Assembly: GCA_025738555.1 (NCBI GenBank)
Contig: JAOVFP010000002.1
Location: 2,356,001 to 2,420,000 of the forward strand
Length of the DNA: 64,000 nucleotides
Reading direction: 5' to 3'
From: Cyathus striatus
Lineage: Eukaryota; Basidiomycota; Agaricomycetes; Agaricales; Nidulariaceae
Positions within the stretch are counted from its first letter, which is position 1, and every line of letters starts with the position of its first letter. Positions 23,273 to 33,877 of the stretch are shown piece after piece. The position numbers and the translations under genes were made by a program. Below the pieces are notes generated by a model. It was not told where the DNA came from. It searched no databases and saw only the letters and a list, made by a program, of their open reading frames with translations.

Positions 23273-25705
23273 TGAGTACACTATGCAAAGCCAGATAATA
23301 TAGGGGGGAAGGGAGATGGAAGAAGGAAGGGAAAACATTGTATGGATGTTGAGATTGGAAGCACATTGGATAACTATATCATTCTATCTATCAATGGCTT
23401 TGATTATCACTGCATTGTGCCCATGATCTATTTTGGGAATGACAAGGCCTGTGAGTTATTGTTCAATACAACATTTGTTATTCACTGCTCAAGCACCTAT
23501 TACTCACTTCCCTCCTTGCTGATTACAGTGTCAAAAGACCACATCTTTTCTGACCAATCAAGAGTTGGTGGCTGTAGTTGTTGCTGCCCAAAATATTCTG
23601 TAGTGTATTGTGATAAGTGCCATCCAGAAAAATTTGAACAATTCTGTGTCCCCTTCATGAAAACTACAAAAGGCAACAGGAAATAATCACACATCAAGCG
23701 ATATGATCCTACACCAGCTGACCAGGATCTAAAATCTGTGCTCCTTGATTGGTGATGAATGACTGTAATAGAGAAGTTTGGTGCTGCTACAGTTCACAAT
23801 TTTGGTGCAAAACTGTTAATATCAGATTCAATGATTGACTGACTTCTAGACTGTGTGCATGCTTGCAAAATCACATCCATTGATCATATATTCAAGAAAA
23901 CAGGCTTGAGCAAAGACTGGGTGGAGGGACCAGGATCATCTCTCTTCAGCATCATCTCTCTTCAGCATCATCTCTCTTCAGCATCATCTCTCATTATACA
24001 CCTGCTCCAGCTACAAAATCCTCAACACAAAAATGGGGACCTGTAACATGTCATGCCTGTCTTTTGGTTGGGCATAACAGTGGGTTTTGTTACTTCCTTG
24101 CATATGATATCTAATTTTTGTTGTGTTGGTGAACCCTTATTTTTATCAGCAATCATATTCATCTCCACATGATACCAACTTCAGAAATATAAAGTAGGAC
24201 TATTGCATTCTAGTATCTATATAATATCAAGACTACCATTGTCTTCAACCTCATAATCATTATCTAAATTCCCCTCTTCTATAGTGATCTCACTCTCCTC
24301 ATTCTCATCAACATGATCCTGTAGTTTACTTTTCATTAATTTCTCCATTCCATTTCCCATTGCATCAGGTACACTGTATACCACCTTTCAACCAGGAATA
24401 ATTCTATTTAATTTCTCTTCCTGCATGTAATTTCTGAGTTTTTTGAATGTCATTTGCATATTGGGTGGTGGGTGGCATGTAGTTTTATGTTCCAGACAAA
24501 ACATCTTCTCAAATTGAAACTGTGTGTTTTTGTACACTTCTATTAGTGGGGATTCTTCTAATATTTGTGCCACCTGGTGGTTTGAAAACTTTCCTCCATA
24601 GACACACTTTATGTATAAATTGTTGTGCTTGACAGCTCAGTCAATAGCTCTGAAATGTTCTTTTTTACCAGTTGGGTTACACAATATATTCATTCAGATT
24701 GGATTACTGAGAAATGATCAGTAATACACTGAATTAAATTGCTATTATTGTTATTTTAAAGTTTTTGGATAGATGAAGTGAACATTTTCAAGATGTCACC
24801 TCATTTCTGCTGCATACTTGTGTTTTCAGCAACCTAGAAATATAAATATCCATGGAAGAAAGCACACTTAAACTCAGCCAATATCACCATGATTAAGTGC
24901 ATATGGCATTTCCTCATACAATAGGAAGTACTGCTGTTGAATCAGTATATTTTCATGCTTCTGATCACATTGATTAGCAGGCATCTTGCAAAGATCATTT
25001 ATTTCAGCATTGGCCACATATTCCAGAACAAGATTATGTGCAATATTTTCAAGGTCCTGCCATGTAGAATTGGTTTTTTCAAAGTCCTCAAGTGTAATTA
25101 TCTCAGAATTTAATTTTTGTACTTCAAGAAGCCAAGCATTAAGGCAAGAGACAATGCCAACATGTTGTATAACCTCATGTGTTCTTATAAACACAGGATT
25201 TGTTTCAATTTTATTAGATTCCTTCAGTCTGATCTAGAAAACACACTGCAGGAGACTAGTGCAATCTTCCCAAAATGTCTTTGAATGAAGAAATATCTTC
25301 CAAATTGCATCAGTGTGGAATAATCCAATGATAAAGATTATGATTTGATAACAATGCTATGGAGTTTTCTCCTCAGATCTCAACTGCATTAAACTTCAAA
25401 CATGCTGACCAGTTAATAGATCTCTGCAAACAAGAATAACTGAATTCTTAGTGTCAAGTGCTCTTGGGTTATCTTCAGGATCTCCAACTTTAGTCTGGTG
25501 GAAAAATGAGTCCAATGCCTCAGCATTTTGTGCTGGTGTACTTGGACTAATGTTTAAACTATGTAATGGCACCTGTGATGTTTTTTCTTCAGGTATTCAT
25601 TTGATTCATTCAGGTTCACCTAGATCCTTTTAAACTTTTGGAAATATTCTGAACCAAAGTTTACAAGATCACACAAAAACCAATGCTTGTTGAAACTGTC
25701 ATAAC

Positions 25706-26364
25706 TGTGCCCCTAGCCTGACTTGGCAGCAGAGAATGAGAGGGTGACTATGGAGAAGCAAGAGGTAAGTATGAGATGAAGGCAGAGAACAGTAACTCAG
25801 GGGGTAGGACTTTGGCTTCAGCTTATGTGCTGTGCCCCTGGGATTCCTGGTTCTGGATTTCAGAGTAAGGGCAAGCCCTTTGGAGGAGACAAGAGGTGAG
25901 AGAGATGAGAGGTGTAACTCAAGTCAGATGAAAGGGTGAGGACATAGTTCAATACAAAACTAAAGGCTAACTACAAATTGAGTGCTACTTAAACACTAGA
26001 GACTCAGAGTAAGTATTTAAGTGGAGAAGTATGGTCAGGGTAGGTGTATGTAGAATGAAGACTATAACTAATAAAACATAATAAAACACATTGGAGAAGT
26101 GAGCACATGTGGTGGTGTAAAGTGAAACTGATAGTGGTGCACTTAAGAATGATAAGTGACTCACTATGAATGTATACTACAATTACTGAGGGGATAGCTC
26201 AGTAGAACAGAGGAGTGGAAACAGAAGTAATCTATGTACAGTAATCAATATGTAATAGTAATGAAATAAGCAATGTCTGGAGGAAACAATAAGAAAGGCA
26301 GAGTAAGAGATTGGGGGTCCAGAGGTAGGTGACATGGGATATGACAGAATGCTTGTGCTGCACA
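25706..26364 (-). mobile_element. LTR-like insert with TGTGC..GCACA ends (659 bp)
   Basis: Interrupts the DUF6589-like gene between HPSGL and the FNKHWFL block. Its termini form a TGTGC..GCACA inversion. I could not find a clean target duplication (ATAAC and AGTCC flank it), so boundaries are approximate. The plus strand contains tRNA-like words (GGGGATAGCTCAGT near 26,190), but no complete tRNA folds. Confidence 0.55.
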
Positions 26365-26629
26365 AGTCCAGAAGGATGATCTTCAATCTCAGGATATATG
26401 TGCATATTAAGATCCTGTATTGTAATAAATGGCCTGTCTTGAGATCTAATATCTGAGTTTAACTTCAAAATATTCCACAGTTCTGCAGAATAATTAAGGT
26501 CTTTCAATGTAATATTATGGGACAATGGAAGCATAGTGCCCAAAGTAAGATGCACAAAAGTTACTTGTGGCTTCTCAACAGTTGGTACAGAGTGCTTCAA
26601 ATCAATATCAAAATTATCATAAGCATACA

Positions 26630-27401
26630 TGTTATGTATACTTAGCTACATTTGCGCACTCATGGTTTTTCATCTATAAATTCTATCTCTGTCTACTACA
26701 TTTTACAAAATTCATTACAAAACCTATATATTTTCCAATCTCTCATAGCTGTACAAACTACTCATTTTATTTCTATCTTGGTTTACCTTTAGAATGACAG
26801 AAGTAACCTAAGCAAGTAAGTATTTACACAGCTAAAGGCTACTCCTGCCATAAAAGGCTATAAACCAACTCGGTTGTGTTGACCGAGAAGGCCCTGGAAG
26901 CAGTACCTTCTTGAGCCCTGTAGAATACATAGGACTACACAAGAACAATCTAGATATATTAGTACTACAAGGTATATAGCTTGTTGTGTAGATAGGAAAA
27001 ACAACCTTTTTACTACCTTTCAACTCAGTGTAAACTGTAAGAATCCAGCACTCGACTTAAGGCTTTGTGCTAAGTCTTGTATCATTGCTAAAAAGGGTAC
27101 ATAGTATTTCATACCTACCTACTTGCTACAAATGTACTACATAAGTTAGTATTGTCGATTGCTGAATATCAACAGATAGTCCAATCGGCAGTAGCCCATG
27201 ACATACTTGATCTCCAGCTTGGCTGACTCACGCTTCGAGAACTTGACCCTTACTGAACATACTAAGCATTCTCACATTCAGATACATTATTACTTAAATC
27301 TACACTAAACTACAGGGTATGTTCCGATTTTGAAACTGCTTTGCTAAACCTTTGTGTATTCACAGGAATACACCAACATCAAGTTCTTGCGAACCATAAC
27401 A
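26630..27401 (-). mobile_element. Solo LTR, 772 bp, target duplication ATACA
   Basis: On the minus strand it starts TGTTATGG and ends CATAACA. ATACA flanks both sides (26,625-26,629 and 27,402-27,406 on the plus strand). Excision joins the DUF6589-like frame as ALYAYDNFD, the expected family sequence, so both borders are exact. It still carries several CG sites (TCGGTTGTGTTGACCG near 26,870), suggesting it is younger than the host pseudogene. Confidence 0.93.
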
Positions 27402-28597
27402 ATACAGTGCCAAAAGTTTTTTCCCAACTTCTTTCATCTTCACCTCTGCTGTTTTTGAAAGAGATGAGATTGCTTCATTTATTGTGCTTGTAGATATTGA
27501 TAATCCAAGTCTTGCCAATAGCTCTCATACTGTCTCTGATGTATTTTCAGTGTGTAAAAAAACACCAACAAGTGACTGAAAGGCATTGCAGCAGTTGTTT
27601 GAACTATGCATTGGGATATTAATACAAGCAACTGCTTTCTTTAATTATAAAATCAGCATGACTACACAACTGTATTTAAAGTTTAGAACTATGTACTATT
27701 GTTGTAAGAGATTCAAATCTAATCTCTTTATGTTCCTCCATGTTCTATAGTATATCTTCATCAGCTTCAATGATAGGGGCTCCTTCTATAAAAGCAGAAT
27801 AGTTCTTATTATTTTCATTTTCATTTTCATTTTCAGATATCTCTGGGATTGTTACAAAAACATCCTGCATGTTTATATCACCATCACTGTAGTCTCCAGC
27901 TGAAGTGTCTTTTTTTCTCTTCCTCTTTCCTTTTTTCTCAGTTACAGATTCATGCCAAACATGTTTTCAATTGCTTAATTCATCATTTGATGACAGAAGG
28001 CATTTGGTTAAATGCCATACATTAGGTGTGATCATCTTAAACTGCTCAGCAGTTTCATCAATCTGAAATTTATGAAGCTTCTCTTTTGTAGTTTTGCATG
28101 CTGTAAAGTAGAGCCCAGTTTCCTCCCTTGAAAGAATATTGATTTGAAATTTATATAAAGATAGCATATGATCTTGTGTCCATGCTTGTGCAATGTTACT
28201 AGCTGGAGCATTGGAATAAAGCATTTCCAAAGCTTGGTTGTATTTTGTATAAAAATTTGTGCTATAACATGAGCTTGAAGCTCTGGAACTGTTAGTATAA
28301 CTTCTATGAGATCAATTAATTCTATGCTGGATGCTTGAAGTAAATCAAGCAGTCTCCATTCAACTGTAAGCTCTTCAGGTTCATTGTAATCTATTGTGTG
28401 GGGTAGTAACAACAGTGACAAGCAAGAGAATGAGAAAGGATCAATATGGTTATTCTGAACACTACTTGCAAGCTAATATATATAGTGACATACTAGCTAC
28501 AGTAAAGATCAATGGTGGTATGAGTAAAAAATGCTGCTTTAAGTTCATGGTGGGTAGATCAAGACCATGAACACTGAAATGTGGAGCACTTTACAGT

Positions 28598-28900
28598 CCC
28601 CCACACATTTACATGGACTCCATGTGGACTACATGTAATTTTCTGGGAGCCTACATGGAGTCCACATAGACATTGGGAGACTTTATGTGGAGTGAATGTG
28701 GAGCTTACATGGAGTACAGAAGGATCGATACAGAGATAAGTCTGCATACAAACTCTACATGGACTCCATGTGGAATACAAGGAGTGTCAGTGGACTCCAG
28801 GTAAAATTTCCACATAAAATCCATGTATCCTCCATGTAAAGTCTACATAATCCTTGTGTACTCCATGTAATCCCTGTTCACTCCTTGTGCACTGCTAAAG
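28598..28900. repeat. Left subterminal repeat array
   Basis: Repeated words ACATGGACTCCATGT, CATGTGGACTCC and GTGGAGT in both orientations, matching the right end of the element. Such subterminal clusters usually serve as transposase-binding sites; that role is inferred. Confidence 0.8.
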
Positions 28901-29254
28901 TAAACTATTCTTTACTTTATTATAGTAAAAATAATACAATTAATATAAAACATCCCCAACAGGAATTGAACTACTGACATAGCAGGTTAACTTACCAAAG
29001 CACAGTGCAACTTACTGTTACATCAACACAGCTTGTGTTTTGTATGGCACAAACTCCACAAGACCAGTAGGTGCACTTGGCAGTACCTGGCTGTCAGCAA
29101 CAAAATGTATGTGCTGTCAACATTGACAACGAATGTATCACTCTCCCTCTTCCCTCTTCCTCGCACCTCAACCCCTCCAGGTCTCCCCTCCTCACCGCTC
29201 TCAAGCTTCACGCTCACAATGACAAACAACGAACGTTGTTTTGTTCTCTTCTTC

Positions 29255-30150
29255 CCTCCCTCCCCTCCCCTCCCCTTGTTGTACAAGTGATGACGACAGG
29301 CGCCATGCCGTTTTGCCCCTCCCTTGCCTCCCTTTGTTGTGCAAGTGATGAAGACAGGCGATGTGCCATCTCGCACCTCCCTTGCCTCTCCTTGTCATGC
29401 AAGTGACAAAGACAGGCGCCTTGCCATCTCTCTCCCCTCCTGTCCTCTCACCTCATCATGCAAGTGATGAAGATGGGTGCCTTGCTGTCTCCCTCCCCTC
29501 CTGTCCTCTCACCTCGTCATGCAAGTGACGAAGACGGGTGCCTTGCTGTCTCCCTCGCCTCCCCTCCTCTCACCTCATCGTGCAAGTGACGAAGATGTTA
29601 GATATTCTGGGTTGCACAGCTTCTTTGACAGCTGTCACTTGTCACCTGTCATACTTGACAGTTCTGTGATTGACAGATATGTGATTGACAGATTGACAGC
29701 TGTCTGTTACCTTAGTTACCTGGAGCTTGGTTGGACTTTGGTAGATAGCCTCAGTATATATACACTCTGTAACTTGGTAGTTAGTAACAAGTTTCCTCCC
29801 CATCTTGTGTCTGTGTTAGTGTTTGTGTCTGAGTCATTTGCTCCCTTACCACCTTCCTTGCTCTTTATTACCCTCTATTCTCTCTCCATCCACCCCCTCT
29901 ATTCTTGTTACTTCTCACAGAAGATGGGCACCTTGCTGTCTCCCTTGCCTCCCCTTGCCTCCCCTCGTCATGCAAGTGATGATCATGGGCACCTTGCCAT
30001 CTCCCTTGCCTCCCCTTGCCTCCCCTCATCATGCAAGTGACAAAGACAGGTGCCTTGCCATCTTGCCCCTCCCTCCCCTCCCCTCCCCTCTCCTCGTTGT
30101 GCAAGTGATGAACACGGGTGCCTTGCTGTCTTGCCCCTCCCTCCCTGCTG
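29255..30150 (+). repeat. About 60-bp minisatellite, 9 units, split by a solo LTR
   Basis: The unit holds TGCAAGTGATGAAGACGGG, GCCTTGC and a long CCCTCCCCTCC pyrimidine tract, and recurs every 57-61 bp (near 29,285, 29,342, 29,400, 29,460, 29,520, 29,582, then 29,972, 30,033 and 30,101). It is strongly purine/pyrimidine-biased by strand. Long open frames on both strands are repeat artefacts. Confidence 0.85.
29596..29919 (+). mobile_element. Solo LTR, 324 bp, target duplication GAAGA
   Basis: Starts TGTTAGATATTC and ends TTACTTCTCACA, flanked by GAAGA on both sides (29,591-29,595 and 29,920-29,924). It lies inside a minisatellite unit, so the empty site is visible in neighbouring units. It contains many TGACAG words (29,628-29,700) and a TATATATACAC box near 29,755. 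The size and ends would fit a Ty1/Copia LTR, but the superfamily cannot be decided without pol. Confidence 0.9.
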
Positions 30151-30786
30151 TTTACACTGCATCGTCAGCACCACATAAGATGTCTCCCCATGGCGCATGG
30201 AAGCCACACCAGTAGCAAGACACTCTCAAAGCGTACATTGGATCTATGTAAGTGACATTCCCCACTGAAGTCCCACCTGCTAACTCACATCCCACAGCAT
30301 CATCTATGCTCTGTAGACAGCCACATCAGTGCTGCAGTATCCAGCCCTCTCTCCTCCACCTCTGTGTCATAATGATGACAATGCTCTATCATCCACCCCC
30401 CTCTTCCCTCCTCCCTGCGACAAGACAACAACAGTACCGCTGGCGGGAACAGCATCACTGCCACGTCATCCAGCCCTCCTCCTTCCTCCTCCACATCAAG
30501 ATGCAACGACACTGAATGTCATCAGTGCCATATCATCTGCCCCCACCCTCCCTCCATCCCCATGTCGTGATAATGATGGGGCCATGTCATCCAGCTCTCT
30601 CCAGCCCTCTTCTCCCCCATGTTGCGATGACGGTATTGATGGTGTGTCGCCAGCCTCGTTCGCTGCTCACTACAACGCCCCTGACCTCAACGCTCTCCTA
30701 CCTCCACCCCATCCTTGCCCACCTCAGTTCCCGCAGCATCATCAGTTCTGCATGGGACCCTTCACCCCACTAACTTCAACTGGTGG

Positions 30787-30849
30787 GCTTTGCTATTTCT
30801 GCCGAGAAGTGATCTATGTTAGATCACTTCTCAGCAGAAATAGCAAAGC
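30787..30849. repeat. Near-perfect 29-bp-arm hairpin
   Basis: GCTTTGCTATTTCTGC..GATCT, a 5-base loop, then the inverse. The only arm mismatch is CG against TG. A second hairpin of 15-bp arms (CTGGGAAG..) follows at 30,911-30,945, again with one CG/TG mismatch. Both lie in a region with repeated CACATGGGTGACTGGCTG words, about 0.5 kb upstream of the element's first gene. Confidence 0.85.
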
Positions 30850-31422
30850 TTACCTATTGATCAGCTATACCCATTTGATGTGGCACATGGGTGACTGGCT
30901 GTTATTGCTGCTGGGAAGCGATTCATTGCTTGAATCACTTCCCAGTACATGTTGATTGGCCATGCCCATTTGACTTGGCACATGGGTGACTGGCTGCCAT
31001 TCTGAATCACTTCCCAGCATATGTTAATCAGTCTTGCCCATTCAACATGGCTGATAGGTGATTCATGTATGGCCTTGTCCTTCTGAGTCAACTCTCTGCC
31101 TCATCTTTTGTCTTAATGGTGGTTAGTGTAGGTGATGTATTAGGATAGTAGTTTGTTGTTTAGTATAGATATATCATGAGTGATTTGTTGTTTAGCATGA
31201 GATATTATTAGATGTATAAATAAGTTCAAGTTATATTTGGTGTGCGCCTTATGAATCACATGTGTTTTTCATGTGTGTGAGAGAAGAGTTAATTTTAGTA
31301 CATCTGTGTACAGTATATATATTGCTCATGTGAACTATTTTACTTTCCTTCCCCCCCATCACTTGCCTAAGCACACAAATACTTTCAGCTTGAGTTTACT
31401 TTTTGATAACTTTTTACAACTA

Positions 31423-33745
31423 CAATGGCCCCCAAATCTTCCAAACAACAACAAAAATCCACAAAGTTAGATATTACTAAATTTCGCTTATTTTAAGATT
31501 AATATTTCTAATTAACTATTTAGAAATTCTTCTAAGCCTGCTGTTGAAACTGACAAAGATACTATTAATAAACCAATTTCAAAACGACAAACAAAGTAAG
31601 ATCTTTCATATGAATTATATACAAAGCTAATTATCATGTCATAGAAATTCCAACAAACCTTTGGTTGAGCCAGAGGAGTCTAAGCCTAAGACAAAAAAAC
31701 CCAAGTAAGTATTGATATTGATAGTATAATTTTTTATTTATATCACTTTATATTTAGAAAAACAAGCACTCAGCACATTCAAGAAGATATTAAGGAAGAT
31801 GCTAAAGGTGCCCCTGAGAAATTGACAAAAGCTGCAAAAATTCTTGAAATTGGAGGTGATGCTGTAGCCCCTCCACCTATTATTCAGGCCTCAGCTTCAA
31901 CTTTGCCACCTCGGCCCATGAGAGTTATTTCCTCTGATATTGAGGATGAGTTGAATACAGAACAAGCTGAGCTGATAGTACAAAAGAACATGGAATCTGG
32001 GTCTAAAGCTGAAATTGGAACTAAAGCTGGATCTGAGTCTAAGGATGAAACTGGTTCTAAAGCTGAAACTGGGTCTAATATTGAGCATGGGCTAGATGCT
32101 GATTTAGTTAACTTGAACAAACAGAAGGATGTTGAAACAGAAATAGCAAACAAAATGCAAGTTGACACCCAGACTGGAATAGGAGGGTCAAATATGAATG
32201 CTGGTGAACTTGATGAGGAGACTGATAAAGAGGAATATGAAAAGAGAGCTGAGAGTGAAATAGATGATCATTCAGATGAAGAGAGTGAAAAAGAGAAAAG
32301 TGCAGAGAATGTAAATGAGAATGATACATTTGAGATGAAAAATAACAATAAAGATGGCAGTGAAGAGATGAGTAGTGAGAATGAAGAAGAAAATAATGAT
32401 GAGAATGAGAATTTTGAGAATACTACTCCTAAGAAAGCAAAAGTCAGTACAAAGAGATATTGAGATTCTACCCCAGAAAGTCATACAGGCAGCTCTATTA
32501 GTAGAGTTACTAAGAGTAGTCGCAGATTTACATCTCATAACTCTGCTGCAACAGTTCCACCTGATAGCCCTTCTCCAATTGAGCTTGAAGGTGCTTCTAG
32601 AACTCATGGTGGATTTTCTAGAGGAAGAGCTTTTGGAAATACATTTAACTCTGCTGATTTTGATAATACCAATGATGCATTGATGCATATTGAGGAATCT
32701 GATTCAGGCCCTGTAATGGGAAGGGTTATAATATACTCTGATCATTCTAAGCAAAGCCCACCATTTGTTGTTACACAGCCACTTGGCACTAAGCTAGGAG
32801 ATATTCTTCACAATATATGTGTAGAATATGAGTATACTGCTATTCAATGTGAGTTAGTTACAATATATAATATACTAATAACTAATATTTGTATAGCTTG
32901 TTTTATCTATATTCAAGATGATAATATGTGGGTACTTAAGGGAAAATACCACAAAGCTTTGGAGAAAAATGAGACTGTTCCTTGGATTAAAGATGAGAAG
33001 GGGAAGTATTCTATTTCTTTGTCAGCTGTAAGTTTCATATTATAACTTCTATAGCATTGCTTCTGAACTATATAACCAGGAGAGTATTTCTGAAATGGTT
33101 CCAGCACTGCCTGTAACTTTAGGTGGTGGTACTACATCTCAACATATGAAACCATCTGGATCAACTGTTGTGTCTTATCCATTTGATTTAGACTCTGTTC
33201 AATACAAGATAGCTTCAGCATTCAATGTCTCTAAGGGACTCTGTGAAAGAAATGTAAAGAAAGATATTCAAATTTCTTATCAGAAATACTTGGCTATTCA
33301 TGACATTTTTGCAAAGTTTCCTGCAATGATAGCCAATAACATTTGGAAGGAGAAAAGACCTTCTAATGATGATATTATTGAGGTTTTTATGTCAAAGTCA
33401 ACATACTATTTCTATTATAGTAACCCATTTTCTATGGTGCCCCAGATTCCTGGATTGGATAAATGGCTCAAAGGAGATTCAGATGCGCCACACACTGGTG
33501 AAGTTTGGGGTCATGGAGTAAAGCCCAGCTTGGACAACTTGAAGAAGTTGTTGAATAATATTAAGAGTGACCATTCCTCCAGTGCAAATGCAGAGAATGA
33601 AGATGAGGAAGGATCTCATAAGAAAAAGAATGACAAAGGAAAAGGGAAGGCAAAAGGGAAGGAGAAGGAATTGGGAAAGGGAAAGGGCAAAGATAAAGAA
33701 GTGGAGGTTAAGTCTAAGGGGAAGAAGAAGAAAACTAACTTGTGA
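31423..33745 (+). pseudogene. Accessory gene of the KDZ transposon, one premature stop
   Basis: Starts MAPKSSKQQQKS. The first three introns (31,464-31,525 region, about 31,597-31,643 and about 31,706-31,758) all split the gene as AA|GT..AG|A, giving phase-2 junctions. The body is Ser/Glu/Lys-rich with TGSKAETGS repeats and acidic runs (31,822-32,463). An in-frame TGA at 32,461-32,463, probably from CGA, breaks an otherwise open frame that continues through VMGRVIIYSDHSKQSPPFV, two further introns (about 32,849-32,896 and 33,029-33,078) and a block with KRPSNDDIIEVFMS and GLDKWLKGDSDAP. The tail is a Lys/Gly run (KGKGKAKGKEK). No known domain. Being the second gene of the transposon, it is presumably a transposition accessory protein. 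Confidence 0.75.
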
Positions 33746-33877
33746 GTATAGTGCTTTATGTGAAATAGTTTTTGTATATACATGAAACAAACAATTGATG
33801 TGTTGTTGATGTGTTGATGCTAATCTTTTCCAATTGATTTCTTAAATTATATAACTCTGGTCCTTCTACTGACAATT

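Larger units (their letters stand above)
20198..24046 (+). pseudogene. RecQ-like DNA helicase remnant, C-terminal half
   Basis: Two blocks match the C-terminal half of RecQ-type helicases common in agaricomycete genomes. The first (20,198-20,505) has LKAVLNNIVNILQL, SNSFKNLSFLIPND and KFLVFFNSTKETE followed by IKYFHLT, the start of the second RecA lobe. The second (23,342-24,046) has a cysteine cluster GGCSCCCPK..CDKCHPEKF, resembling the RecQ zinc-binding region, then FGAATVHNFGAKLL and LSKDW. Between them lie a large LTR, a solo LTR and unassigned DNA. The N-terminal ATPase lobe is missing; the frame abuts the satellite-edge module at 20,190. Stops are present (for example TGA at 20,468). 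It converges with the DUF6589-like gene at 24,385. Confidence 0.7.
24385..28421 (-). pseudogene. DUF6589-like protein remnant
   Basis: Minus-strand gene of a family abundant in mushroom genomes (DUF6589), function unknown to me. Read from 28,421 downward: an N-terminal segment with FKMITPNVWHLTKCLL; a helical segment (27,600-27,400) with SLVGVFLHTENTSETV and LLARLGLSISTSTIN; AYDNFDIDLKHSVPTVEK and LTLGTMLPLSHNITLKDL (26,626-26,430); FNKHWFLCDLVNFGSEYFQK (about 25,690); PSTPAQNAEALDSFFHQTKV and ILVCRDLLTGQHV; IIGLFHTDAIWKIFL (about 25,330); then MPANQCDQKHEN, QQQYFLLYEEMPYALNHGD and FEKMFCLEHKTTCHPPPN (24,480). Two inserts (25,706-26,364 and 26,630-27,401) and several stops and frameshifts disable it. 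The family match is from remembered consensus and strong across the length. Confidence 0.8.

Noticed and set aside
26175..26205. GGGGATAGCTCAGT as a tRNA or SINE head
   Set aside because: Resembles an A-box region only; no matching B-box or cloverleaf follows at the right distance.
28960..29035. tRNA-like sequence on the minus strand inside the KDZ element
   Set aside because: Only a B-box-like GTTCAATTCC; the rest does not fold.
29071..30215. Overlapping open frames of 110-187 codons in the minisatellite region
   Set aside because: Open on both strands because the repeat is pyrimidine-rich; no motif.
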